From Gemmatimonas sp. (GTDB taxonomy: Bacteria > Gemmatimonadota > Gemmatimonadetes > Gemmatimonadales > Gemmatimonadaceae): DNA of 64,000 bases. Below, piece after piece: positions 56,199 through 64,000 of the stretch. The notes below the pieces were generated by a model. It had not been told where the DNA came from. It saw only the letters and a program-made list of their open reading frames with translations, and made no database searches. The DNA is taken from assembly GCA_011390885.1 (NCBI GenBank), contig JAABRO010000061.1, positions 62,001 to 126,000 of the forward strand, written 5' to 3'. Position numbers and translations under genes: made by a program. The stretch's first letter is position 1, and each line of letters opens with the position of its first letter.

Positions 56199-59100
56199 GG
56201 TGACGCACGACGAGGTGCACGACGCGAAGCCGTCGCCGCTCACGCGCCTCGTCGGGGGCGCGATGCAGCGGATCGGCCTCGTGCTGTCCCTCGCGGCGGT
56301 GGTGCTCGTGGCCGGCGTGCTCGCGTTCCTTCGCCTGCCGTTCGATGCGTTTCCCGACCTGACGGGTGTGCGCGTCGAGGTGATCACCGAGGCGCGCGGG
56401 TACGCGGTGGAGGAGGTCGAGCAGCTCGTTACGTACCCGATCGAGTCGGTGCTGATGGGGCTCGAAGGGGCCGAGCAGGTCCGGTCCACTTCCAAGGCCG
56501 GGCTCTCGCTGGTGACCGTGGCGTTCGAGGACGGCACCGACCTGTATCACGCGCGCACGATCGTCACGCAGCGCCTCGGCGATGCCACGGGTGAACTGCC
56601 GGATGGCGTCGAGCCGTCGCTCGGGCCGGTGTCCACGCCGCTCGGCGAACTCTACCAGTACGTCGTGGAGAGCGACTCGCTCACCCTCACCGAACTCAAG
56701 ACGCTGCACGACTACGTGATCCGCCCGCGCCTGCGCAGCGTGCCGGGCGTCACCGAGGTGAACTCGTGGGGCGGACTGATCGAGCAGGTGCAGGTCACCG
56801 TCGATCCGGCCGCGCTCAGCGCGCGCGGCCTCGTGCCCGGCGACGTGCACGACGCACTCGCCCAGAACTCGCTGGCCTTCGGCGGTTCGTACCTCGAAAC
56901 CGAGGGTGAGCGCTGGACGCTGCGCGGCCTCGGCCGTGTGTCGGGGCCGGAGGAGATCCGGCAGGTCGTGATCCGCACGGAGGGCTCGGTGCCCGTGCGT
57001 GTGGGCGACGTGGCCACGGTGGAGATCGGCTCGCTGCAGCGGTACGGCGCCGTGTCGCGCGACGGCACGCACGAGACCGTGGCCGGCATGATCCTCAAGC
57101 GCAAGGGCGAGGACTCGCGCCGCGTGATCGCGGGGGTGCTCGCGCGGCTCGAGGAGGTGCAGGCCACGCTGCCGCCCGGCGTGACGATCACGCCGTTCTA
57201 CGACCAGAGCGCGCTCGTGGCCCGCACCACGCAGACGATCTTCAAGAACCTGCTGCTCGGCGGCCTGCTGGTGGTGGCCGTGCTCTTTCTCTTCCTGCGC
57301 GACGTGCGCGCCTCGCTGCTCGTCGCGAGCGTGATCCCGCTGAGCATGCTGATCGCGTTCGCGGCGATGTGGGCCACCGGTTCGTCGGCCAACCTCATGA
57401 GCCTGGGCGCGCTCGACTTCGGTCTGCTCGTGGACGGCGCGATCGTGATGGTGGACCAGTTCGTGCGACAGTTCGAGGGCGAGCGTGGCAAGCGACTGGC
57501 GGCGCTCGATGTTGCGGCCCGTCGTGTCGAGCTGCGTCGCGCCGCCGTGGCGGTCGCGCGACCGGTGCTGTTCGGCGTGTCCATCATCGTCGCGGTGTAC
57601 ATCCCGATCTTCTCGCTGAGCGGCATGGAAGGACGCATGTTCCGGCCCATGGCGTTCACGGTCGTGGTGGCCGTGCTCGGCTCGCTGCTCCTGGCGCTCA
57701 CCTACGTGCCGGCGCTGGCGGCGCGCGTGCTGCGCCCTGAGGCCCGTCCGCCGTTCCCCTTGCTCGACCGGGTCACCGCCTGGTACGGCCGCGTGCTCGA
57801 CAGCATGCTGACGCATCCGGTGCGCGTGGTCAGCGTGGCGCTCGTGCTCGTGGCGGGTTCGCTGGTGGTGCTGCGCAACACCGGCACCGAGTTCATGCCG
57901 CGTCTCGACGAAGGCGCGATTCTCGTGAACACGCGCCAGCTCCCGAGCACCTCGCTCGAAGAGGCCATGCACCTCTCGCGGGCCGCGGAAACGATCGTGA
58001 AGCGGTTCCCCGAAGTGGTCACCACGATCACCAAGCAGGGGCGCCCCGACCTCGCCACCGAGGCGATGGGGCTGTTCGAGGGCGACATGTACGTGCCTCT
58101 CATTCCGCGCGACGAGTGGACCACGGCCAGCACGCGTGAAGGGCTCGTGGCCGCGTTCGACTCGGCACTCTCGGTGATTCCCGGCCTCGATGTGGCGTTC
58201 ACACAGCCGATGGCGATGCGCCTCGACGAGGCCGAGAGCGGCATCAAGACGGATCTGGGCGTGAAGGTGTTCGGCGCCGATCTCGATGCCATCCACGCCA
58301 CCGCCGAGCAGATTCGCAGCGTGGTTGCCGCGGTGCCCGGCGCCGCCGACGTGGCGGTGGAGGTCGCGGAGGGATCGGGGCAGCTCCGCATCACGCCGCA
58401 CCGGGAGGCGCTCGCCGCGTACGGCCTCACGATCGCCGACCTGCAGGCGGTCACCGACTACGCCGGTGCTCGGCGCACGGCGGCGGAGCTGGTGATCGGC
58501 CCGCGTCGCGTGCCGATCGCCGTGGCACTGCCGGTCAGCGCGCGAAGCGACATCGAGGCGATCGGCCGACTCACCATGCGCTCGTCCACGGGCGCGATCG
58601 TGCCGCTCGCGGCCGTGGCCGACCTGGCCTACACCGAGGGGCCGGAGATGGTGGGGCACGAAGACGCGCAGCGACGCACGCTCGTGGTGGCGAACGTGCG
58701 TGGGCGTGACCTGGGCGGCTTCGCGGCCGAGGTCCAGCAGCGGGTGGCCGCGCAGGTCACGCTGCCGCGGGGCGTGTTTCTGGAGTGGGGCGGTCAGTTC
58801 GAGAACCAGCAGCGCGCCATGCAGCGGCTCGAGCTGGTGCTGCCGGCAGCGATCCTGCTGATCGTGCTGCTGCTCTACGCGGCGTTCGGCTCGTGGTCGC
58901 AGGCCGTGCTCGTGCTCGCGAACGTGCCGTTTGCGCTCGTGGGCGGCGTGGCTGCGCTGTGGCTGCTCGGCCTCAACCTGAGTCTTTCCGCGAGCATCGG
59001 CTTCATTGCGCTCTTCGGCATCGCCGTGCTCAACGGCGTGGTGCTGGTGGAGCACCTCAACGACCTGCGCGGTGAGGGGCTCGGTCTCGAGGAGCGGGTG

Positions 59101-59331
59101 CGCGTGGGGTCACGCGACCGCCTGCGCCCCGTGCTCATGACGGCGCTGGTGGCCAGCCTCGGCTTCGTGCCGATGGCGATCTCGCACGGCGCGGGCTCGG
59201 AGGTGCAGCGGCCGCTCGCCTCGGTCGTGATCGGCGGGCTGGTGACGTCCACCATGCTGACCCTGCTGGTGCTGCCCGTGCTGTACCGGGCGCTGGAGCG
59301 GCGACGGGAAGCAAAAGCGGCGGCGCGCTGA
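56191..59331 (+). CDS. heavy-metal efflux RND permease (CzcA/CusA type)
   Basis: A 1046-residue proton-driven pump. FLRLPFDAFPDLTGVRVEVITEARGYAVEEVEQLVTYPIE is the HME signature after TM1; LGALDFGLLVDGAIVMVDQ in TM4 carries the HME DFG...D relay (family consensus ends VEN, here VDQ). AFGGSYLETEGERWTLRGLGRV and LQRYGAVSRDGTHETVAGM match CusA/CzcA. GTG 56191 overlaps the adaptor's stop by eight bases; an earlier GTG 56176 is possible. It exports Cu, Ag, Zn, Co or Cd; the ion is not decidable from this. It ends in a long terminator stem. Confidence 0.95.
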   Translation: MSEVTHDEVHDAKPSPLTRLVGGAMQRIGLVLSLAAVVLVAGVLAFLRLPFDAFPDLTGVRVEVITEARGYAVEEVEQLVTYPIESVLMGLEGAEQVRSTSKAGLSLVTVAFEDGTDLYHARTIVTQRLGDATGELPDGVEPSLGPVSTPLGELYQYVVESDSLTLTELKTLHDYVIRPRLRSVPGVTEVNSWGGLIEQVQVTVDPAALSARGLVPGDVHDALAQNSLAFGGSYLETEGERWTLRGLGRVSGPEEIRQVVIRTEGSVPVRVGDVATVEIGSLQRYGAVSRDGTHETVAGMILKRKGEDSRRVIAGVLARLEEVQATLPPGVTITPFYDQSALVARTTQTIFKNLLLGGLLVVAVLFLFLRDVRASLLVASVIPLSMLIAFAAMWATGSSANLMSLGALDFGLLVDGAIVMVDQFVRQFEGERGKRLAALDVAARRVELRRAAVAVARPVLFGVSIIVAVYIPIFSLSGMEGRMFRPMAFTVVVAVLGSLLLALTYVPALAARVLRPEARPPFPLLDRVTAWYGRVLDSMLTHPVRVVSVALVLVAGSLVVLRNTGTEFMPRLDEGAILVNTRQLPSTSLEEAMHLSRAAETIVKRFPEVVTTITKQGRPDLATEAMGLFEGDMYVPLIPRDEWTTASTREGLVAAFDSALSVIPGLDVAFTQPMAMRLDEAESGIKTDLGVKVFGADLDAIHATAEQIRSVVAAVPGAADVAVEVAEGSGQLRITPHREALAAYGLTIADLQAVTDYAGARRTAAELVIGPRRVPIAVALPVSARSDIEAIGRLTMRSSTGAIVPLAAVADLAYTEGPEMVGHEDAQRRTLVVANVRGRDLGGFAAEVQQRVAAQVTLPRGVFLEWGGQFENQQRAMQRLELVLPAAILLIVLLLYAAFGSWSQAVLVLANVPFALVGGVAALWLLGLNLSLSASIGFIALFGIAVLNGVVLVEHLNDLRGEGLGLEERVRVGSRDRLRPVLMTALVASLGFVPMAISHGAGSEVQRPLASVVIGGLVTSTMLTLLVLPVLYRALERRREAKAAAR

Positions 59332-59345
59332 TTGCGCGCCGCCGC
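59317..59345. terminator. bidirectional terminator covering a stop codon
   Basis: GCGGCGGCGCGC (59317-59328) pairs perfectly with GCGCGCCGCCGC (59334-59345), 12 bp, loop TGATT containing the permease stop. On the minus strand the stem is followed by TTTTGC, making a true intrinsic terminator for the gene at 59366. Confidence 0.8.
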
Positions 59346-59365
59346 CATTTCCGCCGTCACCGAGG

Positions 59366-59854
59366 TCAGCGCAGGATCTGAAACAGACTGTACAGGCTGA
59401 GGCCTGCGCCGCCGATGATCAGGACGGAGCCGGCGCCGTCGTCCACGGCGGTGCCGATGGCGATCGACGCGAGTCCCACCACGAGCAGCGCCATGTTGCG
59501 GCGGAAGCCCGGGTTTTCGGCCACGACGTTCGACGCGGGAGCCGTGGCGGTGGCCTCACTGAGCCGACGCTCGACCGCGGCGCGCGAGCCCAGCGAGGAC
59601 TCCGGCAGGCGCGGGCCGACGATGGCCTGCACCTGCGTGGTCGCGGGCGCCTCGATGACTTCCGCCGCCGGTGCCTCGGGCGCAACGGACGCGGCGACCG
59701 CGACCGCGACCGTCGCCGGCTCGGTGGCCTGCGCCGAGGCGAAGGATGTCCAGAGCAGGCTCATCGTGGCGATCGCGGCGCCCGCCAGGAGCCAGCGGCG
59801 GAGATCGGGACGCGTTGCGGCGCGGGCGGATGGGCGGACGGTCACTCGGGGCAT
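59366..59854 (-). CDS. small exported/membrane protein, unknown function
   Basis: A 162-residue protein. A signal-type helix (LLAGAAIATMSLLWTSFASA) precedes an Ala/Val/Pro/Thr-rich region, then a short conserved-looking segment (PGFRRNMALLVVGLASIAIGTAVDDGAG) and a final helix (VLIIGGAGLSLYSLFQILR). The two C-terminal hydrophobic segments should be membrane-embedded. AGGAG lies 6 bases before the ATG, a good ribosome site. I do not recognise the family. Confidence 0.65.
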   Translation of the reverse strand: MPRVTVRPSARAATRPDLRRWLLAGAAIATMSLLWTSFASAQATEPATVAVAVAASVAPEAPAAEVIEAPATTQVQAIVGPRLPESSLGSRAAVERRLSEATATAPASNVVAENPGFRRNMALLVVGLASIAIGTAVDDGAGSVLIIGGAGLSLYSLFQILR

Positions 59855-59995
59855 GGGAGCTCCTGGGGCAGGGGGGTCGGCGAGACGCCGGAACGGCAGC
59901 AGCGCGATCGTGTTCGTGATAGCATTGGTTCTAGGCGCCAAACGCGCAAATGTTCCGCGTCGTTCGCCGCGCGCGTCCACTCCGTCCGTTCTCTC

Positions 59996-61201
59996 GTGAC
60001 CGTTCCGTCCGCATCCGACCCGCTGCTCGCGCTCCGCGACGAGTTCCCGATCCTCGCGCGCTCCACCTACCTGGTCTCGAACTCGCTGGGCGCGATGCCC
60101 CGCGCCGTGCCCGAGCGGCTGGCGGAGTACGCGCGCCAGTGGGGCGAGCGGGGTGTGCGCGCCTGGGCCGAGGGGTGGTGGCGCATGCCCGAGACGGTGG
60201 GCGACGTGGTCGCGCCGCTGCTCGGCGCTTCGGCCGGCGAGGTGGTCATGGTGCCCACCGTCACGCAGGCGATGAGCACCGTGCTCTCGGCGCTCGACTT
60301 CCCGGCCGCGCGCAATCGCGTGGTCATGACCGCGCTCGACTTCCCGTCGGTGCGGTATGCTTACGACGCGCTTGCGCCGCGCCTCGGTGCGGAGATCGTG
60401 GTCGTGCCCAGCGTGGATGGCATCGGCATCGCCACGGAGCGCATGCTCGCGGCCATCGACGAGCGCACGCGCCTCGTGGCGATCTCGCACGTGTTCTTCA
60501 AGTCGGCGTTCATCAACGACGCCGCGGCGATCATCCGGCGCGCGCATGAGGTGGGGGCACTCGTGGCGCTCGACGCCTACCACTCGGTGGGCGTGATCCC
60601 GGTCGACGTGCACGCGCTCGGCGTGGATTTCCTGGCGGGTGGCGTGCTCAAGTGGCTGTGCGGCGGGCCCGGCGGCTGCTTCCTGTACGTGGCGCCCGGC
60701 GTGCGGGACCAGCTCGAGCCGGCGTTCACCGGCTGGCAGGCGCATCGCGCCCCGTTCGCCTTCGATCCGGCCATGCAGTACGCCGACGGCATCTGGCGCT
60801 GGCTGGGTGGCACGCCGGCGGTGCCGGCGCTGTTCGCGGGCATCGAGGGGCCGCGGCTGGTGCACGCGGCCGGCATGGACGCGGTGCGCGCCAAGAGTGT
60901 GCGGCAGACGGCCCGGCTCGTGGCCCTGGCCGACGCGCGCGGCTGGCGCGTGCACGCGCCGCGGGATCCGGCCGCGCGCGGCGGTACTGTGGCGTTCGAC
61001 GTGCCGCACGGCGCCGAGGTGGCCCAGGCACTGCTGGCGGACGACGTGGTCATCGACTTCCGGCCGGGGGCCGGCATTCGCGTGGCCCCGCACTTCTATA
61101 CCACCGACGCCGAGGTGGAGAAGGTGGCCGAGGCGATCGACGAGATCCTCGCGACCGAGCGCTGGCGGCGGTACGAAGGGCAGCGGCGCACCGTGACCTG
61201 A
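59996..61201 (+). CDS. class V aminotransferase / kynureninase-like PLP enzyme
   Basis: A 401-residue pyridoxal-phosphate enzyme. [38 protein letters not shown] is the kynureninase-like N-terminus; [16 protein letters not shown] holds the PLP-binding Asp/His region, and [21 protein letters not shown] the Schiff-base Lys. The [11 protein letters not shown] block also fits kynureninase. Substrate may be kynurenine or a related amino acid; no other kynurenine-pathway gene is seen. GTG 59996 has no ribosome site; TAGCAT near 59922 may be a promoter. Confidence 0.85.
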   Translation: MTVPSASDPLLALRDEFPILARSTYLVSNSLGAMPRAVPERLAEYARQWGERGVRAWAEGWWRMPETVGDVVAPLLGASAGEVVMVPTVTQAMSTVLSALDFPAARNRVVMTALDFPSVRYAYDALAPRLGAEIVVVPSVDGIGIATERMLAAIDERTRLVAISHVFFKSAFINDAAAIIRRAHEVGALVALDAYHSVGVIPVDVHALGVDFLAGGVLKWLCGGPGGCFLYVAPGVRDQLEPAFTGWQAHRAPFAFDPAMQYADGIWRWLGGTPAVPALFAGIEGPRLVHAAGMDAVRAKSVRQTARLVALADARGWRVHAPRDPAARGGTVAFDVPHGAEVAQALLADDVVIDFRPGAGIRVAPHFYTTDAEVEKVAEAIDEILATERWRRYEGQRRTVT

Positions 61202-61281
61202 CCGCTGCCGGCGTGCGCTGGCGCAGGGCGCGTGCCTGCGACAACTTCCGCTCAACCGTCCCACCATCAGCCCCGTCCGCC

Positions 61282-61524
61282 ATGTCCGCTCCGAAGAAGC
61301 TGCGCAAGCAGTACGTGAACAACACCTATCCGCTCGTCATCCTGCGCTTCGAGGACGGCCACGAGATCAAGATCTACCAGAACTCCGGCAAGGTGTTCGA
61401 CGCGTGGGCGGGTGAGCGGGTGAAGATCATGGCCGTGCACGACCCCGAGAGCAAGGAATGGGAGCTCATCGAGACGCGCACCGGCGACGCGTTCGAGGAG
61501 CCGATCGTCGACGCGCCGCGCTGA
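61282..61524 (+). CDS. small conserved protein, unknown function
   Basis: An 80-residue protein, very polar, beginning MSAPKKLRKQYVNNTYPLVI and continuing RFEDGHEIKIYQNSGKVFDAW, GERVKIMAVHDPESKEWELIE. The regular strand/turn pattern predicts a small all-beta fold. It starts 80 bp after the kynureninase-like gene and ends 8 bp before the serine hydrolase GTG, so the three may be one operon. No family is recognised. Confidence 0.65.
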   Translation: MSAPKKLRKQYVNNTYPLVILRFEDGHEIKIYQNSGKVFDAWAGERVKIMAVHDPESKEWELIETRTGDAFEEPIVDAPR

Positions 61525-61532
61525 GTCCAGCT

Positions 61533-62471
61533 GTGTGGCGTCCCGTGTCCGGGCGGCGCACGCGATCGGTGCTGACGACGGCCGCACTGCTCGCGGCCGG
61601 CGTAGTCGCGTCGGCGCCGTCGGCGCAGGCGCAGCGGACGCAGCCGGCACGCGCGGTGGCGACCGACACGGCGGCGCTGCGCGGCACGCTCGATCGCCTC
61701 GCGGACGCGCATCGCGGTGTGGTGGGCTACACCGTGCGCGACCTCGACGCCGGCTGGGAGCTCTCGCGCCGCGGTGACGAGCCGTTCCCCACTGCCAGCC
61801 TCATCAAGGTGCCCATCCTGGTCACCGTGTTCGACCTGGTGGAGCAGGGCAGGCTCTCGCTCGACGACCGCATCAACGTGCTGCCGATCGACGTGGTGCC
61901 GGGCGCGGGCATGCTGCAGCACCTGCACCCGGGCATCACGATCACCGTGCGCGATGCGGCGTGGCTCATGACCACGATCAGCGACAACACGGCCACCAAC
62001 CTGCTGCTCGACCGGATTATCATCCGCCGCGTGTGGGACAAGATGGAGGCGCTGGGGCTGCCGCGCAGCAAGGTGCACTCCAAGTCGTTCCTGCGCGCCT
62101 CGAGCGTGGCCATGGACAGCTCCGTGAAGTATGGCCTCGGCGTGACCACGCCGCGCGAGATGGCGCAGCTCTTCGCACTCCTCGCCGACGGCAGGGCCGT
62201 CTCGCCGCGGGCCGATTCCGTCATGCGCGACATGCTCGCGGCCAACGAGGACGGGCAGCTGCTGCAGCGCTACGTGAGTGGCGTGCGCGCACCGCACAAG
62301 ACCGGTGCGACCGATGCGGTGCGCACCGAGTGCACGCTCTGGTACCTCGAGTCGCGCGTGGTGGCATGTGTGCTCACGCGCGAGAACGCGGACACGCGCT
62401 GGGTGCTCGACAGCGAGCCACAGGTGCTGATGGCCAGGATGGGCGAGGCGATCGTTCGCGCGTTCCGGTAA
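61533..62471 (+). CDS. exported class A beta-lactamase-like serine hydrolase
   Basis: A 312-residue penicillin-recognising enzyme fold. The signal peptide ends ASAPSAQAQ. Motifs: FPTASLIKVPIL (SxxK), TTISDNTATNLLLDR (SDN) and APHKTGATDAVR (KTG). The omega-loop Glu needed by true class A lactamases (ExxxN) is not evident between SDN and KTG (RASSVAMDSSVKYGLG). It is therefore more likely a carboxypeptidase, esterase or other serine hydrolase than a resistance enzyme. Confidence 0.82.
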   Translation: MWRPVSGRRTRSVLTTAALLAAGVVASAPSAQAQRTQPARAVATDTAALRGTLDRLADAHRGVVGYTVRDLDAGWELSRRGDEPFPTASLIKVPILVTVFDLVEQGRLSLDDRINVLPIDVVPGAGMLQHLHPGITITVRDAAWLMTTISDNTATNLLLDRIIIRRVWDKMEALGLPRSKVHSKSFLRASSVAMDSSVKYGLGVTTPREMAQLFALLADGRAVSPRADSVMRDMLAANEDGQLLQRYVSGVRAPHKTGATDAVRTECTLWYLESRVVACVLTRENADTRWVLDSEPQVLMARMGEAIVRAFR

Positions 62472-62487
62472 TCGCACAGTCTCCGCA

Positions 62488-62521
62488 TTGCGGTTTCGAG
62501 ACGGCGGTCCTATGATCGGGC
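62488..62521 (+). promoter_or_regulatory. sigma-70-type promoter of leaderless psuG
   Basis: TTGCGG (62488-62493), 17-bp spacer and TATGAT (62511-62516) are a strong promoter pair. GTG 62522 lies five bases downstream, so transcription should begin on the start codon. Confidence 0.75.
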
Positions 62522-63475
<954 letters not shown>

Positions 63476-63511
63476 GCGTGCGCGGACTTACTTTGTGGTA
63501 GCGGTCTGTGG

Positions 63512-63541
63512 TTGAACTTCGGTGGAAGCGTACGGTACTAT
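63512..63541 (+). promoter_or_regulatory. promoter of the TPR gene
   Basis: TTGAAC (63512-63517) and TACTAT (63536-63541) are 18 bp apart. GGAGG (63561-63565) follows, so this gene has a normal leader in contrast to psuG. Confidence 0.6.
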
Positions 63542-63576
63542 CCGGTAACCAGCTCGCTTCGGAGGCCTGACCCGAC

Positions 63577-64000
63577 ATGTCCGATCCATTCCTGAGTTCG
63601 GAAGAGTACGACGAACGGGCGCACGCCCTGTACAACGACGGTCGGTATGACGAGGCGTTGACGGTGCTGCGCGAGGGGCTCGCGCTCTATCCCAACGCCG
63701 TCGAGCTGCACGTGGGCGTCGGCTACGCGCGCCTCGCGCGCGAGGAGTTCGCGTGGGCGCGTCGCGCGTTCGACGAGGCGCTCGTGCTCGACCCCGAGCA
63801 CGAGGACGCGCTGGCCGGCTTCGGCGAGATTGCCCTCAAGCTCGGGCGCGCCGACGAAGGGCTGCAGGCGTTCGAACGCACCATCGAACTCGGCTACGAG
63901 GACGACACCGACCTCATGCTGCAGATCGGGCGCGCGCTCTTCCGCGAAGGGTACATCGAGGCGGCGCTCTCCTACTTCGAGCGCGCGGTGGCGCACGCCA
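63577..64000 (+). CDS. TPR-repeat protein (C-terminus beyond window)
   Basis: The frame stays open to the right edge; about 141 residues are visible. It begins MSDPFLSSEEYDERAHALYN and consists of tetratricopeptide repeats: DGRYDEALTVLREGLALYPN, REEFAWARRAFDEALVLDPE, LGRADEGLQAFERTIELGYE and EGYIEAALSYFERAVAHA, each with the expected A/G at positions 8 and 20. No signal peptide is seen. TPR arrays bind proteins; the partner is unknown. A ribosome site (GGAGG) lies 11 bases upstream. Confidence 0.9.
   Translation, partial: MSDPFLSSEEYDERAHALYNDGRYDEALTVLREGLALYPNAVELHVGVGYARLAREEFAWARRAFDEALVLDPEHEDALAGFGEIALKLGRADEGLQAFERTIELGYEDDTDLMLQIGRALFREGYIEAALSYFERAVAHA

Noticed and set aside
61533-62471. 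Antibiotic-resistance beta-lactamase
   Set aside because: The omega-loop Glu is not evident, so a resistance call is not supported.

Overview
The window is very GC-rich, densely coded chromosomal DNA from a diderm bacterium. It has many lipoproteins, TonB and outer-membrane proteins, secreted S9 and M28 peptidases, BNR-repeat proteins and carboxypeptidase-regulatory/plug proteins. This mix, with weak Shine-Dalgarno use and many NTGA stop-start overlaps, suggests Gemmatimonadota (Gemmatimonas/Gemmatirosa-like). That assignment is inference from gene content only. No rRNA, tRNA, CRISPR array or transposase was seen. Two genes are cut by the window edges.

Layout. 1-7000: DUF4956 membrane protein (cut at the left edge), secreted phosphatase, helix-hairpin-helix DUF4332 protein, and an RND efflux pump with its adaptor. 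7235-9355: DUF983 protein and an ABC-2-type permease. 9339-15609 (minus): coiled-coil lipoprotein, nuclease-YdcF-S9 peptidase operon, QueD-NlpC/P60 operon and a YtxJ-like redox protein. 15716-23413 (plus): DUF547, DsbA-like, BNR-repeat, TerB-like and D-aminoacylase genes. 23467-25502: a Phd/PIN toxin-antitoxin pair and queE-queC, which with queD make preQ0. 25571-31530 (plus): M28 peptidase, TerC, a beta-barrel protein, a secreted protein of unknown role and a DUF1611 (DgcN-like) enzyme. 31596-37928 (minus, with one plus-strand 7-TM gene): aguB-aguA (agmatine to putrescine), TetR regulator, glycerate kinase and peroxiredoxin. 38198-41839: glycine-zipper lipoprotein and a divergent thiamin-uptake locus (PnuT-like permease; TPP riboswitch plus TonB receptor). 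41895-45027: an accessory patch with two complete toxin-antitoxin pairs and one PIN gene behind a broken antitoxin, interrupted by a lipid kinase. 45050-50885 (minus): two secreted plug proteins, aconitase and a patatin-ferredoxin fusion. 50920-59331: OmpR/histidine-kinase pair, a FliS-like gene and a TolC-CusB-CusA metal efflux operon. 59366-64000: small membrane protein, kynureninase-like enzyme, small conserved protein, serine hydrolase, pseudouridine-5'-phosphate glycosidase and a TPR protein (cut at the right edge).

Expression signals. Many monocistronic or operon-leading genes have a TANNNT hexamer only 5-8 bases before the start codon and no ribosome binding site, which implies leaderless mRNAs. 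Downstream operon genes usually start inside the previous stop codon (ATGA, GTGA and, in two cases, CTGA). Only a minority carry a clear GGAGG-type site. Several gene ends carry long GC-rich hairpins, one of which has a U-tract on the minus strand.
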